NCBI RefSeq assembly: GCF_014385435.1 | Contig: NZ_JACSUD010000010.1 | Location: forward strand, 1 to 64,000 | Origin: Alloprevotella sp. Lung230 | GTDB taxonomy: Bacteria > Bacteroidota > Bacteroidia > Bacteroidales > Bacteroidaceae | Direction of reading: 5' to 3' | DNA: 64,000 nt | Part shown: piece after piece, positions 1 to 8,600 of the stretch | Position numbering within the stretch: position 1 is the first letter of the stretch | Layout of the letters: each line of letters starts with the position of its first letter | The notes under the pieces: model-generated | Database searches by the model: none | Told to the model about the DNA's origin: nothing | What the model saw: only the letters and a program-made list of their open reading frames with translations | Translations under genes and position numbers: made by a program

Positions 1-2
1 CT

Positions 3-785
3 AACAGCGATACCGCTGCTGCCGTTTCTTCGGCCGAAACGACGGCCGCTCCCCTCATCGGCCGCCTCCACTCGATGGAGTCGATGGGCACCGTCGATGG
101 CCCCGGCATCCGCTTTGTGGCCTTTCTGCAAGGTTGCCCCATGCGTTGCCTCTTTTGCCACAATCCCGACACGTGGGACGTCAAGGGCGAGCACCAGTTT
201 GACTTCACCCCCGAACAACTGATGGCTGAAGTGCGGAAATATAAGAACTTCATCCGCCGCGGCGGTGTCACCTGCACCGGAGGCGAACCGCTCCTCCAAG
301 CCGAGTTTGTCGAAGCCTTCTTCCACCTCTGCCGTGCAGAAGGGCTGCACACCGCGCTCGACACGGCTGGAACGATTTGGACGGAAGCCGCGCGCCGTGC
401 TGCTGCTGCTGCCGACCTCATCCTCTTCGATGTCAAAACGGTGGACGACTCGCTCCACAAGAGTTACACCGGTGTGGAGCGCACCCACAATGACCGCTTC
501 CTCCACTATCTTCAAGACATCGGAAAGCCCGTCTGGGCACGCCACGTGGTGGTGCCCGGCATCACCGACCGCGACGACCGCCTCGAAGCCGTTGCGCAAT
601 ATCTGAAGCAGTTTTCGGTCATCGAGCGGGTCGAAGTGCTGGGCTATCACACGATGGGCGAGTACAAGTACGAAAGTCTCGGCCTGCCCTATCCCCTCCA
701 CGGTGTCGAACCCCTCTCGCCCGAGCGGAAGGCCAACGCCAAGGCCATATTTCAAGCTGCCCTGCCCAATGTGGTGGTGCAATGA
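3..785 (+). CDS. pflA: Pyruvate formate-lyase activating enzyme (5' partial)
   Basis: Radical SAM enzyme that installs the glycyl radical on pyruvate formate-lyase. The [4Fe-4S]/SAM motif CxxxCxxC is visible as GCPMRCLFC at about bases 132-158, preceded by the family signature GTVDGPGIRF and followed by GGEPLLQ, a typical SAM-binding GGE motif. The frame stays open to base 3 without a start codon. The conserved N-terminus (LIGRLHSMES) lies upstream of the ATG at 75, so that ATG is internal and the true start is outside the window. The upstream residues are Ala/Ser/Thr-rich, longer than the few residues normally found before this motif. The partner pfl gene is presumably upstream. With fhs next door this suggests a formate/one-carbon neighbourhood. 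Family call is secure; start unknown. Confidence 0.93.
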   Translation, partial: NSDTAAAVSSAETTAAPLIGRLHSMESMGTVDGPGIRFVAFLQGCPMRCLFCHNPDTWDVKGEHQFDFTPEQLMAEVRKYKNFIRRGGVTCTGGEPLLQAEFVEAFFHLCRAEGLHTALDTAGTIWTEAARRAAAAADLILFDVKTVDDSLHKSYTGVERTHNDRFLHYLQDIGKPVWARHVVVPGITDRDDRLEAVAQYLKQFSVIERVEVLGYHTMGEYKYESLGLPYPLHGVEPLSPERKANAKAIFQAALPNVVVQ

Positions 786-830
786 GGGCGTCGATACTCA
801 CTGCGCTCAAAGGCGGTTTCTGCCGCAAAA

Positions 831-881
831 AAATCACGCTTCCTGCACTCTCGTTGGAGAACAGGAAGCGTGATTTCTTTT
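831..881. terminator. Bidirectional hairpin terminator between pflA and the fhs-kinase operon
   Basis: Perfect 14-bp inverted repeat (AATCACGCTTCCTG at 832-845 and its complement at 862-875) with a 16-nt loop. It is flanked by an A-run on the left and TTTCTTTT on the right, so it can end transcription from both converging operons. Confidence 0.85.
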
Positions 882-909
882 GGTCTGGCCCGAGGCGGAG
901 CGCTTCCGC

Positions 910-1629
910 TTAGGCGTGGTGGTGCTTGTGAGCGTGGTAGAGGGCGCGCCCTTGCTGAATCATGGCGATGCACTCTGCCGGATCGGCTGCTCTGGCTTCG
1001 GCATAGAGGGTGCCGAGACGGTCGAAGAACTCCTCCGAGCCCACCAGGCGTGCAAAGTTGTGGCAGCCTTTCTCCAGGCTCACCGCCCGCCCGCATTTCA
1101 TCGAATTGGTGTCGATGAGGGCGAAATGGATGCGCTCATTGACGCGGTCGAAAAGGATGTTGTCGGCCGAGAAGTCGCGGTGCAGGAAGCCGTTGCGGTG
1201 AAGTTGAGCGGCATAGCGGGCAAAACTCTGCGTCACCTCTTCGCGGAAATCCGGGTCGAGGGTGTCGATGTCCTTCATCGAGTACCGATAGTTGGAGTGC
1301 AGACATACGAAGTAGCTCTGACTGTTGAGCCAGTTTTCGCGGATGGTGACGAACGCCACCGGTTCCGGGCTTTCAAAACTGCGCTCTTTGAGGAGGAGTG
1401 ATTTGACGTAGGCATTCTTGGCCTTAGGCGACTTGTAGAGACGTGTGGCCAATCGGTTGGTGAGGGGCATCTTGCCGTAGCGCTTCACCACGAGCGTCAA
1501 TCCCCCCACTTTCAGGGTACGGAGGAGGTTGCGTCCGCGGTGCAGTTCGCGTCCGTGGGCGAAATGCTCGTCGATGTGTTCGAGATATTCGCGCAGATGT
1601 TGGTATTTGGGGTTAAGAACGATACGCAT
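910..1629 (-). CDS. Kdo/WaaP-type lipopolysaccharide kinase family protein
   Basis: A 239-residue protein-kinase-fold protein. The catalytic loop HRDFSADNILF (H150, D152, N157) and the metal-binding segment LIDTN (D173) match the lipopolysaccharide core kinase (Kdo/WaaP/RIO-like) families. Members phosphorylate Kdo or core heptose on the cytoplasmic face of the inner membrane; the exact substrate here cannot be read from sequence. The N-terminal half has a probable ATP-binding lysine in LTLVVKRYG (about residue 49). The C-terminus is His-rich (HAHKHHHA). It lies 30 nt downstream of fhs on the same strand, so it is probably co-transcribed, although a functional link to folate metabolism is not obvious. 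Confidence 0.8.
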   Translation of the reverse strand: MRIVLNPKYQHLREYLEHIDEHFAHGRELHRGRNLLRTLKVGGLTLVVKRYGKMPLTNRLATRLYKSPKAKNAYVKSLLLKERSFESPEPVAFVTIRENWLNSQSYFVCLHSNYRYSMKDIDTLDPDFREEVTQSFARYAAQLHRNGFLHRDFSADNILFDRVNERIHFALIDTNSMKCGRAVSLEKGCHNFARLVGSEEFFDRLGTLYAEARAADPAECIAMIQQGRALYHAHKHHHA

Positions 1630-1659
1630 TATAAATCTTCGATGGGGGGCACTTTCCCC

Positions 1660-3327
1660 TTAACTAAGTCCGGTGATTTCGCCGTCCACGTAGTCGATGT
1701 GGAGGGCTTGAGGTTGTTTGGGAAGTCCGGGCATGCGAAGGATGTCGCCGGCGATGGCTACAATCATTTCGGCACCGGCGTTGATGACGATGTCGCGAAT
1801 TTCAAAATCGAAACCTTCGGCCGCACCATAGCGTTTGGCATCGGCCGAGAAGGAAAACTGCGTTTTGGCGATGCACACGGGGAAGTGGCTCATGCCGTTT
1901 TCTTCGGCTGTTTTGATGCGGCGCAATGCGGGGGCGGCAAAGGAAACCGTGGCCGCGCCGTAAATCTGCTTCGCCACCTTTTCGATTTTCGTACGAATAG
2001 GGTCGTCGTCGGCATATTGGAATTGCAGCGGCTGCGAGGGATTTTTCGCAATGGTATCTACCACGACTTGTGCCAATTCGGCTGCACCGGCACCGCCTTC
2101 GGCATAGGCGTTGTTGATGACAAACGGAGCCTTCAGCACGTTTTCGCAGTGGGTGCGGAGGAGGGTCATCTCCTCATCGGTGTCTTCGGCAAAGCGATTG
2201 AACACCACCACCACGGTTTGCCCGAAGGAGCGGAGGTTGCGCACGTGCTTGTCGAGATTAGCCAAACCGTCGCGCAGGCCGTTGAGGTTGGGGGCTTTGA
2301 TTTGGTCGAGCGGCACACCGCCGTGCATTTTCAAACCCTGTGCCGTGGCCACCAGCACCGTGAGGTCGGGTTGCAGTCCGCTCTTGCGGCATTTGATGTC
2401 GAAAAACTTTTCAGCACCCAAATCTGCGCCAAATCCGGCTTCGGTGATGGTGTATTCGGAGTGGGAGAGCGCCATTTTGGTGGCAAACAATGTGTTGCAG
2501 CCGTGGGCAATGTTGGCAAAGGGGCCGCCGTGTACAAACGCTGCCGTGTTTTCGGTGGTTTGCACGAGGTTGGGCTGGAGCGCATCTTTGAGCAACACCA
2601 TGACCGACCCCGCCACACCAAGGTCGCGGACGGTGAACGGAGTGCCGTCGTAGCGATAGCCGAGCACGATTTGCTCAACGCGGCGGCGCAGGTCGTTCTC
2701 GTCGGTGGCAAGGCAGAGAATGGCCATCAGTTCGGAAGCGGGAGTGATGTCGAAGCCCGCTTGTGTTTCGATGCCGTTGGTGGACGGCCCCAAACCGGTG
2801 ACGATGCTGCGCAAAGAGCGGTCGTTCACGTCGAGGACGCGGCGCCACAGGATTTCTTTCAAGCCAAATCCCTCGGCGCGGTGCTGATACAGGTAGTTGT
2901 CGAGCAACGCGGCAATCATGTTGTGCGCAGAGGTGATGGCGTGGAAGTCGCCGGTGAAGTGGAGGTTGATTTTCTCCATCGGCAGCACCTGAGCATGGCC
3001 GCCGCCGGCCGCACCGCCTTTCATACCGAAGCACGGCCCGAGGGAGGGTTCGCGCAAGGCCACCACGGCTTTTTTGCCGATGTGGTTGAGGCCGAGCGCC
3101 AAACCGATGGACACGGTGGTCTTACCGATACCGGCGCGGGTGGCGGTGATGGAAGTGACGAGAATAAGGTGTGAGCGTTTCATCTTCTCCTCAGAGATGA
3201 GACGAAGCGGCACTTTGGCAATGTGTCGGCCATAGTTTTCGATGTCGTCGGCAGCAATGCCTATCGATTCGGCCACCTGGGCAATGGGTTGCAATTCAGT
3301 GGCGTGGGCAATTTCGAGGTCTGTCAT
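1660..3327 (-). CDS. fhs: Formate-tetrahydrofolate ligase
   Basis: ATP-dependent ligation of formate to tetrahydrofolate, giving 10-formyl-THF for purine and one-carbon metabolism. About 555 residues, the usual length. Visible motifs are the P-loop-like [10 protein letters not shown], the family signature [18 protein letters not shown], and the conserved [15 protein letters not shown] and [14 protein letters not shown] segments. The longer frame begins at 3360, but family alignment from memory places the start at the second of two adjacent ATGs ([12 protein letters not shown]), so 3327 is chosen. A Bacteroidota-type promoter lies at 3410-3441. Proximity to pflA suggests the cell captures formate released by pyruvate formate-lyase. 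Confidence 0.94.
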   Translation of the reverse strand: MTDLEIAHATELQPIAQVAESIGIAADDIENYGRHIAKVPLRLISEEKMKRSHLILVTSITATRAGIGKTTVSIGLALGLNHIGKKAVVALREPSLGPCFGMKGGAAGGGHAQVLPMEKINLHFTGDFHAITSAHNMIAALLDNYLYQHRAEGFGLKEILWRRVLDVNDRSLRSIVTGLGPSTNGIETQAGFDITPASELMAILCLATDENDLRRRVEQIVLGYRYDGTPFTVRDLGVAGSVMVLLKDALQPNLVQTTENTAAFVHGGPFANIAHGCNTLFATKMALSHSEYTITEAGFGADLGAEKFFDIKCRKSGLQPDLTVLVATAQGLKMHGGVPLDQIKAPNLNGLRDGLANLDKHVRNLRSFGQTVVVVFNRFAEDTDEEMTLLRTHCENVLKAPFVINNAYAEGGAGAAELAQVVVDTIAKNPSQPLQFQYADDDPIRTKIEKVAKQIYGAATVSFAAPALRRIKTAEENGMSHFPVCIAKTQFSFSADAKRYGAAEGFDFEIRDIVINAGAEMIVAIAGDILRMPGLPKQPQALHIDYVDGEITGLS

Positions 3328-3409
3328 CATGGGGTGAAGACGTTGTGATGGGTTGAACAAGGTTGGATCAAAAGGAGAGGAAGCAACCTCGTTTAGGATG
3401 CTCCCTCTG

Positions 3410-3441
3410 CAAATTTACAATTTCTTTGAAAAATGGGCAAG
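3410..3441 (-). promoter_or_regulatory. Promoter of fhs (TAnnTTTG type)
   Basis: On the minus strand, CTTG followed by 20 nt and then TAAATTTG, matching the Bacteroidota sigma-70 consensus (TTTG, 19-21 nt, TAnnTTTG). Predicted transcript start is near 3402, about 75 nt before the chosen fhs start. Confidence 0.75.
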
Positions 3442-3493
3442 GTTTTGATGAGTTTTTACGAGTGGAGTTGGCAAAATGCGGCTTTCTTGTGCC

Positions 3494-6091
3494 TCAAAAG
3501 CTCCATTTCAGGCTGAGTAACGCTTCGCGGGGTCGTAAGCGATAGCCGTAGGTATAGATGTCGGTGAGCATATAGGTGCGCACTTCGTATCGGCGCGTGT
3601 CGGCCAAGTTGTGCAGTTGCAGTTCTGCTTCCCAACGCTTGCGCTTGTAGCGCATCCGGGCGTCGAGGAAGAAGGAGGTGAGGTAGTGACGGCGTTGCTG
3701 CTCGTTGCGCGCCATCTCGCCCTGCACTGACACCTCCCAATGCTCGCCCGGAGTGAAGGCGGCATGCACACTGCCACTCCAGCGGTTGAGCGCGCTCCGC
3801 GTTTCGGCGAAGTGGAGAAAACTCCGTTCCCAAGCCACCTGTGCCCGTACCTGCAACAGCTGCCGCCACCAGTTGCAGTCGGTGGAAAAGGCCGTGTAGA
3901 CGTGGTGGGTGCGGGTGGTGAGGAGCGACTGTTGCCGCAACATCGAGCGTTGCGAACCATTGTAGCGGAGGGAAAGTGCAAAGTGCGTGTGGATGGGACG
4001 GCTGTAGAGGGTGGCGCGCGCTGTCGTCATCCAGCTGCTTTGCGTGTTGTCGTGAAGCACTTCCTGCGAGGTTGTCCCACCTTGTGGCCCGATGGTCGAT
4101 GCTTGCAGTTGGCCGGCTTTCGTGCGGTTGTAAGTGGCCGTCCAGTTCACCGACCTCCCCCGATAGGTGTCGCGCCACATCAGTTGCAACTCCGACTGCC
4201 ACGTCCGCGACCGGGAGAGCGCACCGCTGCCCGGCCATATCTGCTGCCGATAGGTCTGGTAGAGCGGGGCGACGAGAAAGTCCTGAAACCGCCCCACGCC
4301 CACGTGATAGGCCGTTGTGCCTGTCACGAAGAGGCTTGACCACCGCTTCAGCAGCGTCACCGAAGGCACGAAGTAGGGGCGGTTGAGCAGAAATTCCGTG
4401 TGGAGATAGCGGTTGTGAAAGTCGTGCAGCAGATAGCGGACGGGCAGTCTCACTTCGAGGTGAAAACCTCTGCCGCCCACGCTGTAATGAGGGATACCCT
4501 GCAGTTCTGCCCCCAGCGCCCAGTTGTCGTTGCGTGGTGCTGTGAGGAGGTTCGTTTGTTCCGAGGCGAAGCGTTGATAGGAGGCATAGACGTTGAGGTG
4601 CAGCCCCACTTGTCCCCATCGTCCGTTCTCCCCCAGTTGGTAGGCATAGTGCGTGCCGGTGGTGGCAAACGCCCGCAGGGCCGACACTTCCTGCCGCACC
4701 AATGCCGTGCCGTCGCTTTCGCGGTCGGCCGTGAGTTGTGCCGTGGGCGTGGTGCTCAGCCCCGTCTTCAGTTCCCAGGCGGAGAGATGCCGCCCCTTGC
4801 GGCGTTTCCAGGCCAAGAGGTTGTCCCAACTCACGTCCACCTCTCGCCACCGCTGGCGGATGCTTCCTGTGGGGAGGTCGTAAATGTTGCGGCGCAGATG
4901 GGCGCGCAGGGCGGTCTTTTCGGCCAGATAGGCACTGTCGCTGTTGTGTTCATACTTCAGGCTCAGATCGACGCCTTGTGTGATCAAGTCGTTGTCCACG
5001 GCCTCCATCACCACGAGGGGTGTTTGCAGACCATAGTATTCCGATTGCTGAAATTGCGAAAATGTGTGCCGGCCGAGGGTGTATTGCCCTTTCAGCACGA
5101 GTTCTTTCTCCTTGCCGAGGTCAAAGAGGGTGTGCCAAGAGGCAAAGGCCGATCGGTTGTCGGCATAGCGCCGTTGGGGCAGACTGCTTGTGCCGAAGGG
5201 TGTGTCGGGGAAGAGGGAGGCGATGGGTGTTTCCGAGTGTTGCAGCAGGAAGTCGATGGTCTCTATCGCATAGTCTTCGGCAAAATTGTTGCCTTTGACG
5301 GCGTACATCGTCTGGCGATGGGGAAAGATCTGCATCCCATAGAGTTCCGCCAGCCATCGGGCACCATCGCCCGCGCCAGCCCCCATCTTGGCGTTCCCCA
5401 CCAGTCGCCCCAGTGCCCCTCTCTTGAGCGAGAGGTTGAGTGCTGCCTGCTTGGACACTTCGAGGTCTTTGAGCAACTTCACCGGTTGGTGATTTTCGAG
5501 CACACTCACCGACTGCACATCGCCGGGCTTGATGTTGCGTGTGGCCAGTCCGTAGTTGCCTCCCAGCAGGTCGCGCCCTTCGATATAGAAGCGGTTGATG
5601 GCCTCGCCTTGGTAACTGATTTCGCCATTTGTCCCAATGTTGATGCCCGGGATGCGGCGTATGACGTCTTCGATGTTGCGGTCGGCCTTTCCCGCGAGCG
5701 ACGAGACGCGATAGGTGAGGGTGTCACCCCGTTGGTGCACATAGTTCGACTTCACCGTCACTTCGCGAAAGGCTTGTGCGCGCTCGCTGAGCTTCACGTC
5801 CTGTCGCTGCGTGCCGTGGGGGAGGATGACTTCCACGGGTTTGTAACTAAGGTGGGTGAATTTCAGTCGAAACTCCCCCTTTGAGTCGTTGCCAAGTGTC
5901 AACCGATACTGACCCTTCTCGTCCGTTTGCGTGTAGGCCGTCACCACTTTTGCCCCTTGGGCATAGGCACGAACAATCACTGCCGGCAGGGGAGTGCCTT
6001 CGCTGTCGCGCACCGTCCCTGTCAGCAGTGTCTGTCCGTGCCCCAAGCCGGGAAGCAGCAGGAGTAATAGGAGAAGTAGGGGTTTGAGCAT
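3494..6091 (-). CDS. TonB-dependent-receptor-like outer membrane protein with carboxypeptidase-regulatory domain
   Basis: 865 residues. A poly-leucine signal peptide (MLK followed by ten hydrophobic residues, cleavage near GHGQ) is followed by a carboxypeptidase D regulatory-like beta domain (about residues 22-105, TGTVRDSEGTPLPAVIVRAY). A plug-like region (about 110-225, DVIRRIPGINIGTNGEISYQG) comes next, then a long beta-barrel ending in the outer-membrane C-terminal signature SLKWSF. The substrate is unknown. The gene is downstream of a GLPGLI-family gene on the same strand, a pairing common in Bacteroidota; the 189-nt spacer carries four hairpins. A 49-codon copy of its N-terminus survives at 18944-19088. 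Family assignment is firm at the architecture level; transport function is inferred. Confidence 0.85.
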   Translation of the reverse strand: MLKPLLLLLLLLLPGLGHGQTLLTGTVRDSEGTPLPAVIVRAYAQGAKVVTAYTQTDEKGQYRLTLGNDSKGEFRLKFTHLSYKPVEVILPHGTQRQDVKLSERAQAFREVTVKSNYVHQRGDTLTYRVSSLAGKADRNIEDVIRRIPGINIGTNGEISYQGEAINRFYIEGRDLLGGNYGLATRNIKPGDVQSVSVLENHQPVKLLKDLEVSKQAALNLSLKRGALGRLVGNAKMGAGAGDGARWLAELYGMQIFPHRQTMYAVKGNNFAEDYAIETIDFLLQHSETPIASLFPDTPFGTSSLPQRRYADNRSAFASWHTLFDLGKEKELVLKGQYTLGRHTFSQFQQSEYYGLQTPLVVMEAVDNDLITQGVDLSLKYEHNSDSAYLAEKTALRAHLRRNIYDLPTGSIRQRWREVDVSWDNLLAWKRRKGRHLSAWELKTGLSTTPTAQLTADRESDGTALVRQEVSALRAFATTGTHYAYQLGENGRWGQVGLHLNVYASYQRFASEQTNLLTAPRNDNWALGAELQGIPHYSVGGRGFHLEVRLPVRYLLHDFHNRYLHTEFLLNRPYFVPSVTLLKRWSSLFVTGTTAYHVGVGRFQDFLVAPLYQTYRQQIWPGSGALSRSRTWQSELQLMWRDTYRGRSVNWTATYNRTKAGQLQASTIGPQGGTTSQEVLHDNTQSSWMTTARATLYSRPIHTHFALSLRYNGSQRSMLRQQSLLTTRTHHVYTAFSTDCNWWRQLLQVRAQVAWERSFLHFAETRSALNRWSGSVHAAFTPGEHWEVSVQGEMARNEQQRRHYLTSFFLDARMRYKRKRWEAELQLHNLADTRRYEVRTYMLTDIYTYGYRLRPREALLSLKWSF

Positions 6092-6125
6092 CTACTTGTC
6101 GAAAAGATATTTGAAACGAAATCGG

Positions 6126-6270
6126 GCTGACTTCCAGTCAGCAGGCTTGCAGATAGATTTCTACCCCACGAGAACGTGGGGTTATTCAAAGGTGTCGCTT
6201 TCAGCGACTGTTATCAATAAAGTGTCTATCCCACTACTTTTGCCGTCAATCTTTCGAGCGAAAACGCTCG
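6126..6270 (-). repeat. Four-hairpin array between GLPGLI gene and receptor gene
   Basis: Four short perfect stems in 145 nt: GCTGAC/GTCAGC (6126-6142), CCCCACG-AGAA-CGTGGGG (6164-6181), GTCGCT-TTC-AGCGAC (6194-6208) and CGAGCG-AAAA-CGCTCG (6255-6270). They fall in the transcribed spacer of the GLPGLI-receptor pair. Possible roles are mRNA processing or unequal expression of the two genes. None has a U-run, so they are not simple terminators. Confidence 0.7.
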
Positions 6271-6280
6271 ATGTCTCCGT

Positions 6281-7126
6281 TTAGAAATCCTCGTAGGGCG
6301 AGTAGAAGAGACGTCTCTTTTTGGCATTGGCTTCGGGTTCTTTCTTTTCAATCAGTCCGGCGGCGACCATACCTGCTCCCGGGTGAGTGGCGTCTTCATA
6401 GATGGCTTTGAGCGCTGCTTCACGCGTCACTTTTCGCCAACTATGGAGGGACATTGTCAAAAAGTGGAGTTTGGGTGAGCGTATGCTCGTCGCTTCAATG
6501 TGGTGTATCCCCTTGTCGTCTTGTGCTTTCAGAATCAATCCCGGCAAGCCTTGCAGTTTCCACGGCCCGGCATCAATGGGGATTTCGTCGCTCCACCATG
6601 CTGTCCAGACGCGTCCGCGAAAGGGTGCCGTGGCTTTGTGGCAGAGATAGCCGCACACGGTGGCCGTGTCGGGCAGCAGCGTCCACTGGAACACAGCTGT
6701 ACTGTCTTGGCAACGATAGCGAGAGGGGAAGACTGAAAAGCTTTCGGTGAGCATTTTACTTTTGAGATTGCGTACCAAATGATAGTTGGGGATGTTGGGG
6801 TATATGAAATCTAAATCAAGCACTTCGCCCAGCGTGGTGGCTTTCCCTTTTGTTACATAAAGGGAGTCTCGCCGATAGGCACCATAAGATCGGTAAGTCA
6901 TAAAGGACTCTCCAATGCACAAAACCATCGGGTTTTCTTGCGTTAATGGAATGACCGTGTCTACATCAGTTTGCAGATAGAAAACTTCCAGTCGAATCTT
7001 TTTATCCAACGTGTCCTGTTTCTCTGGATTAGCAGAAAGTTTTTGTCCCTCTTCAGATAGAAAAACTTGTGCCCATAAAGTAGAAGGGCAGAGGAGCACA
7101 AAAAGAATAAAGAGTTTTTTTAGCAT
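6281..7126 (-). CDS. GLPGLI family protein, copy A
   Basis: 281 residues with signal peptide (MLKKLFILFVLLCPSTLWAQ) and the family-naming motif in PWKLQGLPGLILKAQDDKG. GLPGLI proteins are exported Bacteroidota proteins of unknown biochemical role, usually encoded next to receptor-like outer membrane proteins, as here. The frame can be extended to 7198, but the start at 7126 gives the signal peptide and matches copy A' (20123). It is 189 nt upstream of the receptor gene on the same strand, so probably the first gene of the pair. Its promoter-like element at 7168-7199 has one mismatch (TAAGTTCG). Copies A' and B at 19278-21004 are paralogs. Confidence 0.87.
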   Translation of the reverse strand: MLKKLFILFVLLCPSTLWAQVFLSEEGQKLSANPEKQDTLDKKIRLEVFYLQTDVDTVIPLTQENPMVLCIGESFMTYRSYGAYRRDSLYVTKGKATTLGEVLDLDFIYPNIPNYHLVRNLKSKMLTESFSVFPSRYRCQDSTAVFQWTLLPDTATVCGYLCHKATAPFRGRVWTAWWSDEIPIDAGPWKLQGLPGLILKAQDDKGIHHIEATSIRSPKLHFLTMSLHSWRKVTREAALKAIYEDATHPGAGMVAAGLIEKKEPEANAKKRRLFYSPYEDF

Positions 7127-7167
7127 GGTGGTGTTCTTATAGGTGTTAAAAATTAGGTGTTGTGCTG

Positions 7168-7199
7168 CGAACTTAAGAAAAACAGTCTGATTGACCAAA
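7168..7199 (-). promoter_or_regulatory. Promoter-like element upstream of GLPGLI copy A
   Basis: Minus strand reads TTTG, 20 nt, TAAGTTCG. The duplicate element at 21379-21410 has the perfect box TAAGTTTG, so this copy carries a single T-to-C change in the -7 box and may be weaker. Confidence 0.55.
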
Positions 7200-7269
7200 T
7201 AAATCGAGATTTTTTTTGAAAAAGTTTTTGAGAAATGTTAGTTCGTAGAGTCAACCGGCAAGTGCAAAA

Positions 7270-7825
7270 TTAAGCTATTCTTTTGAAGAACTCTGTTTTT
7301 AGTGTTTCAAACTTTAATTTTTTCCTGGGTCTGCTGTTGATTTTCTTTTGTATGCTCGCAATCTTTTTATCTGTAACTTCATCGAAGTTGGTGTGCTTTG
7401 GAATATACTGTCTGATGAGTTTATTTGTATTTTCTATCACCCCCTTTTGCCATGAGGCATAAGGATCGGCGAAATAAACGACCGCTCCCAAATATTTCGT
7501 AATTAGCTTGTGTGCAGCAAATTCAGGACCATTGTCAGTGGTAATGGTCTTGATGTGTTTCTTGTAGGGCAGAAACAGCCGTCTGACCTCCTTGGCCAAC
7601 GGCTCTGCCTTTTTCCCATGGGCAAGTTTGGTCATGAAGAGCATGTTTGTGGAACGCTTGCGACGCTCCATCGCCTTGTCGTGCGCCTTGAACCAAATGT
7701 ACTTGCCCGACCCGAGTACTGTTACGTCTTAATTCACGAGAAAGGGTGGATTGACTGGTTCCCACGATACGTGCGATCTCTTTTCTTGGGCATTTTCTTT
7801 GCTCCGAGGTTAGTTGTTTATACAT
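7270..7825 (-). pseudogene. IS30-family transposase remnant
   Basis: Two out-of-frame pieces of one transposase. The first (from ATG at 7825, MYKQLTSEQR...) holds the N-terminal helix-turn-helix with IARIVGTSQSTLSRELRRN. The second (from about 7700 to 7270) holds the back half of the DDE domain: LAHGKKAEPLAKEVRR, ITTDNGPEF with the second Asp, and ADPYASWQKGVIEN with the final Glu. The middle, including the first catalytic Asp region, is deleted and the frame is shifted. IS30-family transposases are usually over 300 residues; about 170 remain, so it cannot be active. It sits exactly at the left inner edge of the accessory island. Confidence 0.8.
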
Positions 7826-7852
7826 ATGCAATACAAAGATAATTAATCTCGG

Positions 7853-7881
7853 GGAGTCTTCCAAAAGGAGACTCCTTTTTT
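7853..7881 (+). terminator. Possible terminator hairpin at the IS30 remnant edge
   Basis: GGAGTC, a bulged T, TCC-AAAA-GGA and GACTCC followed by six T. It could be an end of the old IS element or a plus-strand terminator; weakly supported. Confidence 0.4.
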
Positions 7882-8097
7882 GTATTGCCGGTATCGCTCT
7901 TCGGGGCTGCGCGCCCCGGCCGCGAGGCAAACCCGCGGTGCTTTTCATGGATTAGAACCTATGAAAAAACGAATGATTTGTTGCACTTCGATTTTGAAAG
8001 TACGAATACGTACTATGTGAAAAAAGCAAGGGGCTTTTCCTAAAACATTCCCAATGTCCTTTTCTTCTGGGGAAAACAATAGAGCGGGCGGCTACAC

Positions 8098-8170
8098 TTT
8101 CTTCAGAGAAAGTGGTTTTGACTTCAGAGCCGGTTTTATTTACCTCAGACTCCGTGACTTCTACCTCCCA
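8098..8170 (-). repeat. 21-bp-period word array, locus A
   Basis: Words CTTCAGAG (8101), CTTCAGAG (8122), CCTCAGAC (8143) and CCTCCC (8164) begin exactly 21 nt apart. They correspond on the minus strand to the GAGGTAG arrays at the other four loci. Degenerate relative to loci C and E. Confidence 0.6.
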
Positions 8171-8186
8171 TGTTTTTTTGCCTTCC

Positions 8187-8395
8187 CTCGCGCGCGCATA
8201 CTACTGTCAAACTTTGTTTTTTTCCTTCACTTCCTTCACCGGCGGCTTTTCTTCTCGTCAAAACAATGAGGCGGTGAAGGTTTTACGAAACGAGAACCTT
8301 CACCTGCAATCGGTTAATTATCATGGGGTTATCCTACCTGGTGAAGGAGTGAAGGATTTTTTCATGCATTATGTGTGTATACGCGCGCGCGCGAG
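8187..8395. repeat. Inverted-repeat core element, locus A
   Basis: Begins CTCGCGCGCGC and ends GCGCGCGCGCGAG. Inside the ends are CCTTCACTTCCTTCACC near the left and GGTGAAGGAGTGAAGGA near the right, so the termini form long imperfect inverted repeats. Same family as 21462-21719, 33809-34032, 46158-46442 and 59155-59408. Shortest of the five. Confidence 0.75.
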
Positions 8396-8531
8396 AGGCG
8401 ACCGGCAGCGAGTAGGGGCATCCGAAAGAGGTGGTGTTCGATACGGGAGAAGAGCGGCCATGATGGGGAAGCACCGCCCGCTATTCTTAGCCGGAGATTT
8501 AGGCCGTCACGCTGTAAAATCACGGTTTTTC

Positions 8532-8563
8532 TTTGTCGTGCTCACGGCAAAAACGTATATTTG
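8532..8563 (+). promoter_or_regulatory. Promoter of the hsdM locus
   Basis: TTTG (8532-8535), 20 nt, TATATTTG (8556-8563): a perfect Bacteroidota promoter, 37 nt before the hsdM ATG. Confidence 0.8.
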
Positions 8564-8600
8564 CAAATGAAATTGAAAATAGAAATTAAAACAAAAAATA

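Larger units (their letters stand above)
5947..7243. repeat. Left direct repeat flanking the restriction-modification/GH20 island
   Basis: Bases 5947-7126 align without a gap to 18944-20123 (constant offset 12,997). The repeat covers the first 49 codons of the receptor gene, the hairpin spacer and a whole GLPGLI gene. In the 189-nt spacer I count about 7 differences. After a break, 7157-7243 aligns again with 21367-21453, including a shared promoter. Confidence 0.85.
7882..8531. other. 650-nt non-coding stretch upstream of hsdM
   Basis: I see no credible gene here. Short frames in it lack family resemblance and run through repeats. It contains the copy A composite repeat (21-bp-spaced words at 8098-8170 and the inverted-repeat core at 8187-8395) and ends at the hsdM promoter. 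Confidence 0.6.

Noticed and set aside
1540..3174. Long plus-strand frame of 544 codons opposite fhs
   Set aside because: Antisense shadow of a highly conserved gene in high-GC sequence; His/Val/Gly-rich translation with no domain.
8054..8570. Short frames between the IS30 remnant and hsdM
   Set aside because: They run through the inverted-repeat element and have no coding character.
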